Shown: positions 25,320-36,760, counted from the stretch's first letter. The stretch is DNA of 64,000 nt from Yponomeuta sedellus (GCA_934045075.1 OW203727.1:16614861-16678860), one strand, 5' to 3'. The notes: generated by a model from the sequence alone, not told the origin. A program made the numbers and translations.

Positions 25320-25997
25320 ATGATTTGTACAATATGCAACAAAACAATCATGCTAGGAGAGCAAACAGTATGCGTAGGATGCAAGGGTCATAACCACTAC
25401 AGCTGCCATAATATAACGAAGGCATGCTTTTTACAGAACAAAGCCAAGTTGTTGAAAACATGGCTTTGTCCTAGCTGCTCACAGATCACTCAGCGAAGAC
25501 CCATAAGAGACGACACCCCTATACGTAGGCCTCACGATCAGCAGAAAGAAAATATCTCTTCCGCAATGTCGGAAACACAACCAAAACCATCCCAAATAGA
25601 AGGAAAACCTGAGTCGCAAGATGACAAACAAGAAAAAAAATCTGAAAATGTCACACATAGAAGAAAAAACCATTTTACCTGTGATTCTGACTCGGAAGAC
25701 ATTAGCTATTTAGGAGATACAATTAACAATGAAAATTCAGGGACTACAGGCCTGCAAAAAACAATAACCCTGGAAATCTTAAGCGACTTAATCACCCAAA
25801 AACTAAAGGAAAACAACAAATCAATAACAACACAAATTCAAAAAACAATGCAAGAGGAATTAAATAAAGCTATTAGCAGCATAAGAGAGGAATTTAAAAA
25901 ACAATTTAAAATAGTGGAGATACAAAACAAAGAAACTAAAGATAAAGTGTTACAACTAGAGAATAAAATAAAAATACTTGAAATGAAACTGAAGTAA
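25320..25997 (+). CDS. Inner LINE ORF1, N-terminal half: PHD finger and coiled coil
   Basis: 225 aa. Residues 3-53 carry a C4HC3 PHD-type finger: C3-x2-C6, C18-x2-C21, H26, C29, then W48 and C50-x2-C53. A charged, Ser/Gln-rich linker follows (about 60-140). The last 75 residues are Lys/Glu/Gln-rich with heptad-like spacing (ITTQIQKTMQEELNKAI), a probable coiled coil. PHD fingers are known in ORF1 proteins of CR1-group LINEs, where ORF1p binds the RNA and multimerises. The ATG at 25320 is the first in this long frame and follows the GC-rich 5' UTR. The frame ends with TAA, whose last A is the first base of the ATG of the next frame. In a complete protein the RRM-like half would follow, so this is either a break or a coupled pair. 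Confidence 0.8.
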   Translation: MICTICNKTIMLGEQTVCVGCKGHNHYSCHNITKACFLQNKAKLLKTWLCPSCSQITQRRPIRDDTPIRRPHDQQKENISSAMSETQPKPSQIEGKPESQDDKQEKKSENVTHRRKNHFTCDSDSEDISYLGDTINNENSGTTGLQKTITLEILSDLITQKLKENNKSITTQIQKTMQEELNKAISSIREEFKKQFKIVEIQNKETKDKVLQLENKIKILEMKLK

Positions 25998-26557
25998 TGA
26001 AGAAAGAAATTAAAAAAATAGAAGAAAAAACATATCATCAAGATGTCACAAAGACATGTGAAAATAGCGACAGAAAAATTGTGATATACGGGCTGAATGA
26101 GATATACAAAGAAAATGAACGAGACCTCGACAGAAGAATCATTAACTTATTCCGAGAATTCTTCGACATAGACCTGCATGGATATATAGAAGAAACATAT
26201 AGGATAGGAAGATACATCAATAATAAAACCCGGCCACTTGTCATTGAACTGATCAGCAAGAGAATGACAAAATACCTAAAGGAAAATGCACACTACTTTC
26301 AAGGAACAGATATCAACATAACAGAACATCTAAATGAGAAAGACAGAAAAGCACGAAATATATTAAAACAAGAAATGCTCTTAGCAAGAGCAAACGGATT
26401 ACATGCAGTGATACGAAACAACAAATTATTTATTGAAGGGAAACAAGTTACCAACAACGAAAACACAAAAGAGACACCGACAACGACAACTTCATTTCAA
26501 GAAAATAGATCAAAAAGCAGCAACGAATCCCAGCAGAATAATAGAACATTTCATTGA
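25997..26557 (+). CDS. Inner LINE ORF1, C-terminal half: RRM-like RNA-binding part
   Basis: 186 aa. Residues 26-33 (RKIVIYGL) and about 78-84 (RPLVIEL) look like the RNP strands of the RRM-like domain found in LINE ORF1 proteins. They are followed by a basic helix-rich region (LNEKDRKARNILKQEM, ARANGLHAVIRNNKLFI) matching the C-terminal domain of such proteins. The frame is -1 relative to the upstream half and overlaps it by one base in the pentamer TAATG. It is open only back to 25982 (a TGA lies at 25979-25981), so most of the coiled coil must come from the other frame. It overlaps the ORF2 frame by about 125 bp at its 3' end, which is Gln/Asn/Thr-rich and low complexity. Confidence 0.75.
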   Translation: MKKEIKKIEEKTYHQDVTKTCENSDRKIVIYGLNEIYKENERDLDRRIINLFREFFDIDLHGYIEETYRIGRYINNKTRPLVIELISKRMTKYLKENAHYFQGTDINITEHLNEKDRKARNILKQEMLLARANGLHAVIRNNKLFIEGKQVTNNENTKETPTTTTSFQENRSKSSNESQQNNRTFH

Positions 26558-26579
26558 TTCAGACAGTAATTTTGAAATA

Positions 26580-29442
26580 ATGTTCCAGAATCTCCAAAGC
26601 CTCTACAACAAACAGGATACCATGGAAACTTTTATGGACAATAATCGAAACGTATACAAGGCATACGGAATATCAGAATCTTGGCTTACCAAAGAGAAAT
26701 TAAAATATATACAATTCAACCAATACAAAATTGCAGCCTCGTTTTGTAGGGAATTAAAACGAGGTGGTGGTACATGCATAATTATCAAAGATCATATCGA
26801 AATCATTGACAGGACCGATGTAGCTAATTTGTCAGTAGAATATGTTATAGAAGTCTGTGCTACTGAACTAATAGAAGAAAATATTTTGATTGTAACGATG
26901 TACTGGAACGGAAGAGAGGAAGAAACATTTTTTAAACATTTAGAAAAAATACTCCATCAACTAAATAATAAATACAATAAATTAAAAATAATATTAGGAG
27001 GTGACTTTAATATTAACATATTGCAAAAAAATACAAAAACAAATAATTTCTTAAATTTAATGAAGGAACATAATTTTTTTCAACACATAAATCACCCTAC
27101 ACATGTAACTCCATCTATATCTTCATGCATAGATTTAATATTTACAAACTTCAAAAAGGGAATAACACATACAAAAGTAGAAGATTTTGGACTTTCTGAC
27201 CACGCCGCAACAATATTAGCCTTACAGATATCTAGGACGAGCGTTCAAATACAATGGAACATAAAAAAAAGATTATTTCATAGTAAAAATATAGAAAATT
27301 TCAAATCTAAGCTAAAATCAATAAACTGGCATGATACATTAAAACAAGATAATAATGTTAATGAAAACTATAACTCTTTTAACGCCACCTTACTACAAAT
27401 CCTAAATGAACAAATCCCAAAACAAAATATCAAAATAAATAAAATATTTAAAAAACACTGGCTAACTATAGGTATTAAACAATCATGTCAAAACAAAAGA
27501 TTACTAAAAATTTTTTCAATGCAAGCTAACAACGAAATAATAACCAAATATTATAAACACTACGAAAAGATACTTAAAAAAACTATCGCAACTGCAAAAA
27601 AACTGCAATATAAAAATAAAATTAAAAAATCTAATAATAAAACTAAATGTATGTGGAGTATTATAAATGAAAGAACTAACAAAAAATTTAAAAAGGAGAA
27701 AAATAATATAACCTTACAACTAGACCAGACGCGAATTACAGATCCGAAACAAATAGCTAACTTATTTAATGTTTTTTTCTCCTCGATAGGCAACACACAA
27801 GACCCTAAGAAACCCGTTCGAAAAGGATATTCCGTTATTCAACCTACGGAAAATTCAATGTTTCTAAAACCGGTAGAAGAAAAAGAAATTTTTAAAATCA
27901 TCAAGAACCTAAATGATAAAAGTAGTCATGGCTTTGATGAGCTTCCCCCATCCTTAATAAAAAAATGTGCAAAAGAGCTAACTGAACCGTTCACTATGTT
28001 AATAAATCAATCATTCAAGGAAAGCATCTTCCCAGATAAACTTAAAGTAGCTCTAATAAAACCATTACATAAAAAGAACAAAAAATCTGACCCTAACAAT
28101 TACCGACCCATTGCATTGTTACCCACAGCGTCAAAAATTTTCGAAAGAGTTATGTTTAACCGTATCTACTCGTTCTGTGAAAAGTTCAAGATATTTGATG
28201 AATGTCAATATGGTTTTCGGAAAAAAAGATCTACAATAACAGCAGTATTTAAATTTATTCAAGAAGCATTAGAAATAATTAATAACAAAAAATATGCAGT
28301 CGGTTTGCTGCTCGATATGTCGAAGGCTTACGACAAAGTTCAAAATAAAATCCTTTTAAATAAACTATATGGCATAGGAGTTCGTGGAGAAGCACACGCA
28401 TGGCTTGCTTCCTACTTAAAAGACCGAGAACAGTCAGTAGAAATTGAGTTTTACAACTACGAGCTAAAACAAATGGAAAAGATAAGGTCAGAACCTATAA
28501 TTGTAAATGCATCTATTCCACAAGGCAGTGTTATTGGTAGTTTATTATTTTTAATATATATCAACGATCTACCCAAAATTTTGGACGACTTATGTATTTT
28601 ATTCGCGGACGATATCTCTCTGCTCACATCATGCCAAGATAGCACAATTATAAATTCAAAATTACATACTATGCTTTTTGACACGAATGAATGGCTAAAT
28701 AAACACAATTTAGAAATTAACTTCCAAAAAACAAAAATTATTACTTTCCACCCATATCAAAAACGCTCATTAAACATAGATATATCGTTTAATAGGTTTA
28801 AAATAGAACAAGTTGATAATATATCATTGTTAGGATTAATTATAGATAAGCACATTAATTGGAAAGCACATATACAAAAAATTAAATCAAAATTGTCATC
28901 CTTCGCATACGGTCTTCGAGAAGTAAAAAAAAACAACTAATGTGCAAACAGCCCTCTTAACTTATTACGCATACGCTTACGCCTGGCTGTCGTATGGAAT
29001 TATAATGTGGGGTAACAGTACAGACGCACCGCAACTCTTCACCCAGCAAAAAAAATTGGTAAGAATAATGGCAAATATAGTGAATACCGACAGTTGTAAA
29101 CCATATTTTATAAATTATAACCTACTTACCCTAACATCTATTTACATATTAGAAATTTCAAAATTTGTCAGACAACATAAAGAACTTTTCATAAAAAAAG
29201 AAGATGTCACTATAAGACCCATAAGACACAAAAATAAATTGTTATTACCCACCTCTCGAATGCAATTACACTCTTCCAGTACACTGGTAATGGCTATAAA
29301 AATTTATAATAAACTCCCAAATCACCTGAAAGAATTAAATAACGACTACAGTTTCAATAAAGATTTAAAGAAAATACTAATTTCAAAATGTTATTATACG
29401 ATAGAAGAATATTTAAAAGATAGTAAAGATGAAATGAGATAA
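26580..29442 (+). pseudogene. Inner LINE ORF2 (APE endonuclease and reverse transcriptase), one frameshift
   Basis: The frame is open from 26433, but I place the start at the ATG at 26580, just after ORF1 ends at 26557 and immediately before the endonuclease fold begins (FQNLQSLYNK). Endonuclease landmarks: SESWL, KRGGGTCIIIK, GGDFNINI (near 26998) and the catalytic SDH (near 27198). RT landmarks: NNYRPIALLPT (28098), QYGFRKKRST, LLLDMSKAYD (28308), SIPQGSVIGS, and the catalytic FADD (28600). The frame stops at 28940 because of an A-run at 28925-28933 with nine A where eight would keep the frame open. The C-terminal region continues in the next frame to 29442 (YAWLSYGIIMWGNST), collinear with the outer LINE. 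No RNase H is visible. Function: nicks target DNA and primes reverse transcription of its own RNA. Confidence 0.9.
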
Positions 29443-29668
29443 ATAATTGTATAAATGTAACTTTATAAATATAATCAATTAAAATTGTATGATAATTAAT
29501 TAATCAAATTAAATTTAAATTAATGTAATACATACTTTTATATAGCACTTTAAAATGTTGCGTGCCCAACAGGGTCCACAAAGATCTTATCAAATAACTG
29601 TTAAGTTATAATGTAACAACCTTGAAACTTGTGGAATGCAATAAAGTATTGAGTATTGAGTATTGAGT

Positions 29669-30667
29669 ATGTCGTACAAGTGGTTTGAGTCTTACTTACA
29701 CGGTCGGACCCAATATGTAGATATCGAAGATTTTGACTCTTCCACTGGACAGATTAGCAAAAAAAAGATCTAATAAAATTCACCTTAGTAAATCTATCCC
29801 TCAAGGCAGCGTGATAGGAACTTTACTTTTCTTAATATACATTAATGATTTACCAAATATTATCGACATTTCGTCAGAACTTGTCAGAACGTAGAAGAAA
29901 TTAATCAAACGTTAAATTCAAATTTAAATAAACTAGAGATTTGGCTAAACAGTCACAATCTTAAAATTAACTATCAAAAAACCAAACTAATGCAATTTAA
30001 ACCATACCAGAGGCGCCCCTTAGATGTACAGTATCAATATAACGGAACTACTATAGAGCTAGTAGACTCACACTGCCTGCTAGGAATAATATTAGACACC
30101 AATCTAAATTGGAAAAGTCACATATCGAAAGTAGCCAGTAAACTTTCGAGCTTCGTGTACGCGTTATCTGAGCTAAAAAGGACAACAGACCTGAAAACTA
30201 CTTCGTGCGCATACCATGCCTACGCACAAGCCTGGCTCCGTTACGGAATAATGCTTTGGGGAAATAGTACAGATGCTAATAAGCTTTTTACCCTTCAGAA
30301 GAAGTGTACACAAATTCTAGCGAATATAGATTCAATGACGAGCTGTAGAAAATTCTTTATTCAATACGAAATCCTAACTGTAACATCGTTATACATTTTT
30401 GAACTGTGCATCTTCGTTAGAAATAACACAAAATTGTTCCCTCCACATGTAAGACCCGAAAACTTAAGACCTAAAAAATGCTTAGCCACTTAAATGTACA
30501 GCGAAATTAGAAATGGTCAACTCCGGTCCTCTCACAATGGCAGCAAAAGTTTTTAACTCCTTACCAACACAAATAAAAGACATAAATAGAAATAAACTAT
30601 TTAAAAATGCACTTAATAAGTACCTGGTCCAAAAATGCTATTATTCACTACACGAGTTTTTCGAGTG
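29669..30667 (+). pseudogene. Outer LINE ORF2, RT C-terminal part, catalytic block deleted
   Basis: Starts MSYKWFESYLHGRTQYV, in register with the 5' part. It contains SIPQGSVIGTLLFLIYINDLP (29799 on, here broken by frame changes), but then jumps from IIDISSEL to EEINQTLNS. The inner element has its FADD catalytic motif and about 15 further residues at this point, so the deletion near 29880-29890 removes the RT active site. A long open stretch from 29990 to 30493 covers LLGIILDTNLNWKSHISK and YAQAWLRYGIMLWGNST. A stop and frame change near 30491 precede the last conserved block (VFNSLPTQIK, NKYLVQKCYYS), ending at 30667. Dead copy. Confidence 0.85.
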
Positions 30668-30964
30668 ATTCAAATATACGTTGCTGAGGCCAACATAAAT
30701 AATGTATTTTGATATTTACACTGTTTTTTGCCTAAATGTACATACATAATATTCTAACAATATTATAATACATGATGATAATGTTTCTGCATGAAGATAC
30801 TGGATAATATAGATGAATAATTTAAGGCTCAATGTAACACCTATTACGTTTAAATACTGTTGTTTTAATATGTTTTAATATTATTGTAGTGCCCTTACAG
30901 GGTGTCATGTAAAATTACAAATACGAACTGTAATGAGACATGACAATGCAATAAATGAATATGA
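29669..30964 (+). mobile_element. Outer CR1/L2-like LINE, 3' part
   Basis: Continuation of the outer element after the inner insertion: the end of RT, the C-terminal domain, a 3' UTR with a GTGCCC..AGGGTG hairpin (30889-30904), AATAAA at about 30950 and a short GAATAT tail. The array sequence (ATTCTCGACGG) resumes directly afterwards. Confidence 0.88.
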
Positions 30965-32290
30965 ATATTCTCGACGGAAAAATGCGCTAGTAACAACTAT
31001 AATATTTTTCAATAGAAACAACTGACATCAACTGAAATTGCATACAAGCTGGAATTGGAACTCAGCTAGCTTATGTTCTGAATTGCACGTTTGCAAATGT
31101 TTTTAGCATAAGAATCTACCAGAATATTCTTTTCAAACATGTCAGGGTAAAATCTTGTAAATGGGTCTTGGCTTCCGACACAAGATGTCGCCACATGACT
31201 CTGTCCTGCGCGGTCTCTTGCCAGTCCTAGGGCTCAAACAGGTCCTTGACCACTTCATCCTTCTAGCAATGAAAGGGCGGCCAGCCGGTCTTTCCTCGTT
31301 TGAAAGCGCCAGGTATGCCTTCGTCACCGCCCGATCCTTTCCCATCCATTCTAAGTGACCGACCCATCGGAGTCAGTGAGATTTCCTCATGATGTTTTCC
31401 TTCACCGTTATCGAGTGGTATTGCTACTATAACTTCACAAGTGTACATTACTTACAAAATAAAGTCATTGGTACACACATGCCGACACCGGGAATCGAAC
31501 CAGGGTCTCTCACTTCTGAGTTGCTCTACGCACTAGGCTACCGCCGCACTGGTAAACAATATTCACATAGAATAAAATATCCCCTAGCACCCCGTGCCAA
31601 CCCTTAGCACCACGTGCCAGCGTTGATACGCCAACTACATGCGTCTTATTATTTTTGTTTCTTGATTCTTATTGTTTTTTCAGCGCCTGGACCTCCGCTT
31701 ACGAAGATACAAGGCAGATCACGTCGATCTGAAACAGGTACAACGCAAAACGGCGAGCAAGAGCAAGGGCTGCGTATGCCGTCTATTTTATTTAGCTACT
31801 ATTCGATATTTTCGCATATCCTTAGAAAGTAACATCGCTCAAGTCGATTCTTGCTTAGAAGCGCTCGTGGCCTACTCGAACCGAGCGATTAGAATCAATC
31901 ACTTGAGTTAAGCAACAACAGGTGCGGTCAGGTGTTGGATGGGTGACCGTCCCGTGACTACCGCTAGTAGCATTTTTGCCGAGCGCTTTCGCGTTTCCCA
32001 AGGCACGCTAAGCCGTTGGTGCCGGCTTTCATGAAATGGCAGTCGTTATGCCATGTCAGAGGCCTTATGGGCGGCTTGATAACTTCTGACAGTAAGGACC
32101 GCCACTATCTTGCAATCCTCTACCAACCCGAACTTGGCCCCCGTGGTGGAGTATGGCCTAACCTTTTTGCGATGCAGTGGGGACATATCTACAAGGTTTG
32201 ATATCAAGTCGATTCTCATGTCGGTTATGACATGTATGTCGCGAGGGTAGAATATGATAGTTGTGTAAACAACTGGAATCAGTTGCATTG
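30965..32290. repeat. End of array unit 9 and partial, diverged unit 10
   Basis: Unit 9 resumes at ATTCTCGACGG, and unit 10 starts at 31190. Unit 10 runs through the S1 SINE (31383-31560) and the 5S SINE (31859-32206). It then skips about 270 bp relative to the array units before GGTAGAATATGATAG near 32246 and leaves the array consensus at about 32290 (after GAAGCTGGGTTG). It is noticeably more diverged than units 1-8, which fits a terminal unit that escapes homogenisation. Confidence 0.88.
31859..32206 (+). mobile_element. 5S rRNA-derived SINE, terminal-unit copy
   Basis: Better preserved at its promoter than the array copies: AATCACTTGAGTTAAGCAAC and GGTGTTGGATGGGTGACCG are both intact, giving the closest match in this window to insect 5S rRNA boxes A and C. 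The tail has lost the GAAGAGGCCC segment but keeps GCAGTGGGGACAT. Confidence 0.82.
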
Positions 32291-35020
32291 AAGCTGGGTT
32301 GTGTTACTGGGAGGGATAGACCATGCTCTAAACAGCAGGTTTGTAAAACTTGCGTAAGCACTACACATTGTTAACTTAATTTCGGATTCACTTTCTTTAT
32401 TATTATTTTTTGTCGGAAAAGCACAACAGGCAGAATCCTGGTCTAGACTGAGCGAAACATGTTTGCATTTGTATGTTGCAAATGTGAACTTCACAATCGT
32501 GCACTATAGTTGGTTACGTTTCGGACGACTTTGTCTAGAACATTGATCCACCACTTCTTGTTGCGTAGTAAATACTGTGGTTGAAATTAACACAATAGTC
32601 GGATTGTTGAAAACGTGGAAGGTATTTATATCTTACATTGTACACTGACATTCAGCATACAGAATGTAAATTCTTTACATTGAAATATTGTAACAAACAT
32701 TCGATAGTGGATTTTGAGGTCGCCCTCAGTTGAGTTCTAGCTGAGATTAACTTTTGCGCAAAAGACTGACTTTCAGTAGGTCTAACACTGGTATTCTTTT
32801 TTCTTGTTAGTTTATTAGGTAATTAAAAACGACAGTAATTGAATACAATCAGAATAACAAAACATTTAAAGCATCCGTGGCTCAAAATGTTAGTAACAGT
32901 CAACAATCAGTCAATAAAAACTCAGTCTCACTGACCTAATTTATTTATGTAAATTTATTAATACCGTAGCAAAACATTCAAATACTTTCATTTTGTAATA
33001 CAAATAATGTATGTATAAAACATAATAAGCCAACAAGAAAAATTTATACCAGAGTTAGACCTACTGAAAATCAACCCATAACGAACAGTTCTCAGACAGA
33101 ATATTAAGGCAGGCAGCCGCAACTAGATGGTTATTAATAATAATAATATTTTACCCATTTTTTTTGCTTCTGAGTTTATACAGGGTGACAGACTAAGCCT
33201 AAAAATAACTGGAATTACAAAGAGGAGATTCCTTAATGTTAGAGTTAGTGGCCTACTAATTCAACCCGTAACGTCAGTAGGTGCAATGCTGGTCCCCTCG
33301 TCGCATATACTCGTAGATAGGTAGGCCTGGTCGATGATGGTTCCGAGTGATAGATCGGTAGCTAAGCTCGAAGGATGGTATACTGCATCTAAAAACAATA
33401 TCCTAAGCACAGCGGCGGCCGTGTGGTCCCTTTGCCCATCTTGTGAGTGAAGGTACCACTGGACGTTGTGTGAAAAATCTCATGACGTAGATTCAAAGGC
33501 CAAAACTTTTTTCTAATACTTGTTTTTACTTTAGCACAAGCACATGGAATCACGGACTACGGCTGGTCCCAAGAGGGTGTACTTCCTAATAGAGAACCCA
33601 GGAAAGGGTTAAGCAACGAAGCGGCTGGACATCATGGTCGAGGATTGTTGTATGAAACCGTGCCATAGGTATCGATGAGATTGAACCTTACTGCCCATAG
33701 GATGACTAATTATACCTACCTTTGATAAGTAGACAACCTGACGCCGAGTAGTGGGAAGGGGCTGATCATTAGTTACATAAGATAATATTGTGTGTACCAA
33801 TTTATATTCTTATATAATTAAATCAGACACATGTATTACAAATATATATAATGTGAAAATTCAAGTAACCAAATCAGCTTTAAACACAAGTTGTTACAAG
33901 TAAAAATTCATGAATTTAACATCTTATATCATGAACTGTAGAAATATATAATACTCCACGTATTCTAATAACATTTAAAGGATAATTTTTGAATTGCACG
34001 GCTGAATGCGGCCTATAGAAGGCAAGGTACTTTTTAAGTTTATGTAACAGTTCCTAGAGTCTTGTGTGTCTGCCTTCAAAGGTTGAATTATAATTACTTT
34101 GCATCCAACAAACGGACTTTCATTGCAAACCCTATTTATATATGATCTATATTCTATTACAAATTCCTGCGTCTGGTATGCGTGTCGCAATACCACACGC
34201 TTCTTCTTCTTATCGTGTCGATGGCAAGTCATCGTGGTGAAAGGATTAGCCAATCAGCGTAAGGAACTCTCTGATTGTTGCCCAGCGTGTGCCAGACGTA
34301 CGGGTTTTTGAGCACGTCGTTCGGGGAGGCTCCTTTCATGCACCACACGCTAGCGGAGAAGGAAAACATGCTCGTTGTCGTGGGACCCCGACCTATGGGG
34401 CCGGAGATTAGATTACATTACTACCCTTTATGCACATCTATCATACATTTGAGAGTACATGAAAAGCTTCAGTTGAGGTAAGTTTTGTACTTATAAATAA
34501 GAAGTAAGCCGTCAATTATTCACCCGTCGGATCATTATTCAGTTACACGCAAGAACGTTTAAAACATCCTTGGTTACACGTGAATAAACTAGTTGTTGCT
34601 TATCATCCATGATTAAACAATAATTGTGTATTCTTCATAAATATAGGCAAAAAGTTTTACCGTCTGTGATGTACCTACCGTTACATTTTCGCTGTTTATG
34701 GTGCTTCGTTTTCTTGTTTGTTTATTTGAGCATAGGTACAAACAAAATTAATTAACCGAGTCTGATTTAATTGAAGCACTTCTCAAATGTTTTGTTTCGA
34801 TCCCGAAACGAATCTTGAATTAATAGCCTGAGTGAACTAAAGTTTCAGCTTCCATTAGCCAAAACTTTTTAAAAAAAACATCTTTCGAAAATGTCTGAAA
34901 TAAAGTTACAATTATTAAGTTAGGCTCTAAATTTTTAATTGTGTAAAAAAGTCAGCTTAAAATGCAACTTAATGGAAATGAAAGATTAAATTAAAGATTA
35001 AGACAAGTTTGTTCACTTAA
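32291..35020. other. Segment A low-copy sequence with no recognisable gene
   Basis: AT-rich DNA shared with segment B up to about 34325. From there to about 34880 the sequence is missing from B. Short frames here show no domain. A TTTATACAGGGTGACAGACT block near 33175 looks like a transposon end but could not be assigned. The frame ending at 34481 stops next to a GAG|GTAAGT donor-like site (34477-34486), but it has no homology I recognise. Confidence 0.6.
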
Positions 35021-35223
35021 GGGGTGATTTTTCAATCCTCGGATAAAAGTTATTAAAGTATTGAACAACAATTTCATAAATGTGTGGTAATTGCCTTTCT
35101 TTTATCATTTCGCGATGAAATTTTTATATTGTTGTGATTACACAACAATATAAAAATATAAGTTAATAAAGTATTAACTTTATTAGACGGATATATGTTA
35201 TCAGAGGATTGAAAAATCCACCA
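35021..35223. mobile_element. PIF/Harbinger-like MITE, 203 bp
   Basis: The ends are inverted repeats: GGGGTGATTTTTCAATCCTC at the left and GAGGATTGAAAAATCCACCA at the right. It is flanked by TAA on both sides (35018-35020 and 35224-35226). Segment B has the site once and empty (CACTTAAATCAAT near 57945). A 3-bp TWA target duplication with G-rich inverted ends is typical of PIF/Harbinger. An inner hairpin (TTTTTATATTGTTGTG against CACAACAATATAAAAA) lies at about 35117-35155. No transposase, so non-autonomous. Confidence 0.8.
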
Positions 35224-35433
35224 TAAATCAATTTATTTATTGTACCAATGACCTGTTATTTTACAATTTGAATTTTATATACAATCTTGCATAACCTGGG
35301 CAGTAGACTTTTAGTCCGGATCTACTTACGGTGGTTGTTATATCGGTCTACAATGTCTACAATCTGTTGTGCTTACGAAAGTTTTAGTCCAAAAACCTGG
35401 GTAGTATTTGGTAACAAAGCATATTTCATATAA

Positions 35434-36759
35434 GTATAACTATAAGTGGGTGAGCAATTACCATGTTATTTGTGTGTATGTTTTTTTTTTTCTCTGTGAC
35501 TGTATTGTTGTATCACCTGTTGGTTGTCCTATTTAAATAAAAATAAAAATAAAAATAAAAATAAAAATAAAAATAAAAATAAAAATAAAAATAAAAATAA
35601 AAATAAAAATAAAAATAAAAATAAAAATAAAAATAAAAATAAAAATAAAAATAAAAATAAAAATAAAAATAAAAATAAAAATAAAAATAAAAATAAAAAT
35701 AAAAATAAAAATAAAAATAAAAATAAAAATAAAAATAAAAATAAAAATAAAAATAAAAATAAAAATAAAAATAAAAATAAAAATAAAAATAAAAATAAAA
35801 ATAAAAATAAAAATAAAAATAAAAATAAAAATAAAAATAAAAATAAAAATAAAAATAAAAATAAAAATAAAAATAAAAATAAAAATAAAAATAAAAATAA
35901 AAATAAAAATAAAAATAAAAATAAAAATAAAAATAAAAATAAAAATAAAAATAAAAATAAAAATAAAAATAAAAATAAAAATAAAAATAAAAATAAAAAT
36001 AAAAATAAAAATAAAAATAAAAATAAAAATAAAAATAAAAATAAAAATAAAAATAAAAATAAAAATAAAAATAAAAATAAAAATAAAAATAAAAATAAAA
36101 ATAAAAATAAAAATAAAAATAAAAATAAAAATAAAAATAAAAATAAAAATAAAAATAAAAATAAAAATAAAAATAAAAATAAAAATAAAAATAAAAATAA
36201 AAATAAAAATAAAAATAAAAATAAAAATAAAAATAAAAATAAAAATAAAAATAAAAATAAAAATAAAAATAAAAATAAAAATAAAAATAAAAATAAAAAT
36301 AAAAATAAAAATAAAAATAAAAATAAAAATAAAAATAAAAATAAAAATAAAAATAAAAATAAAAATAAAAATAAAAATAAAAATAAAAATAAAAATAAAA
36401 ATAAAAATAAAAATAAAAATAAAAATAAAAATAAAAATAAAAATAAAAATAAAAATAAAAATAAAAATAAAAATAAAAATAAAAATAAAAATAAAAATAA
36501 AAATAAAAATAAAAATAAAAATAAAAATAAAAATAAAAATAAAAATAAAAATAAAAATAAAAATAAAAATAAAAATAAAAATAAAAATAAAAATAAAAAT
36601 AAAAATAAAAATAAAAATAAAAATAAAAATAAAAATAAAAATAAAAATAAAAATAAAAATAAAAATAAAAATAAAAATAAAAATAAAAATAAAAATAAAA
36701 ATAAAAATAAAAATAAAAACAAAAATAAAAATAAAAATAAAAATAAAAATAAAAATAAA
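35434..36759 (+). mobile_element. Retroposed fragment with an expanded AAAAT tail, 11-bp TSD
   Basis: About 100 bp of non-repeat sequence (35434-35534, with CTCTGTGACTGTATTGTTG and CCTGTTGGTTGTCC, resembling moth SINE/LINE 3' ends) runs straight into 1.2 kb of (AAAAT)n. ATTTCATATAA flanks the whole block (35423-35433 and 36760-36770). Segment B has this site without the insertion (CATTTCAAACAAACTTAGG near 58050). So the pentanucleotide tract is best read as the tail of a 5'-truncated retroposon that expanded after insertion. Confidence 0.78.
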
Positions 36760-36760
36760 A
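35535..36760. repeat. (AAAAT)n microsatellite, about 245 units
   Basis: 1226 bp of pure pentanucleotide repeat in constant phase, with one substitution (C for T at 36720). The long frames through it on both strands (alternating Asn/Lys or Phe/Tyr/Leu) are artefacts of the repeat. Its purity implies recent expansion. Confidence 0.97.

Larger units (their letters stand above)
24840..29668 (+). mobile_element. Inner CR1/L2-like LINE, near full length
   Basis: A 4.8-kb element inserted in the outer LINE's RT, with ATG on both sides (24837-24839 and 29669-29671), so the target duplication is very short or absent. Order: GC-rich 5' UTR (24840-25319), PHD-finger/coiled-coil ORF1 part, RRM-like ORF1 part, ORF2 (endonuclease plus RT), 3' UTR with a GCCC..AGGGT hairpin near 29564-29575, AATAAA at 29640, and a heptamer tail (GTATTGA)n at 29646-29668. 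The outer reading frame resumes exactly after the tail (MSYKWFESYL). Only two frame disruptions are visible, so it is younger than its host element. Confidence 0.92.

Noticed and set aside
34275..34481. Possible host exon ending at a GAG|GTAAGT donor
   Set aside because: The donor is good, but the frame has no recognisable domain or matching acceptor, and the second half is deleted in segment B.
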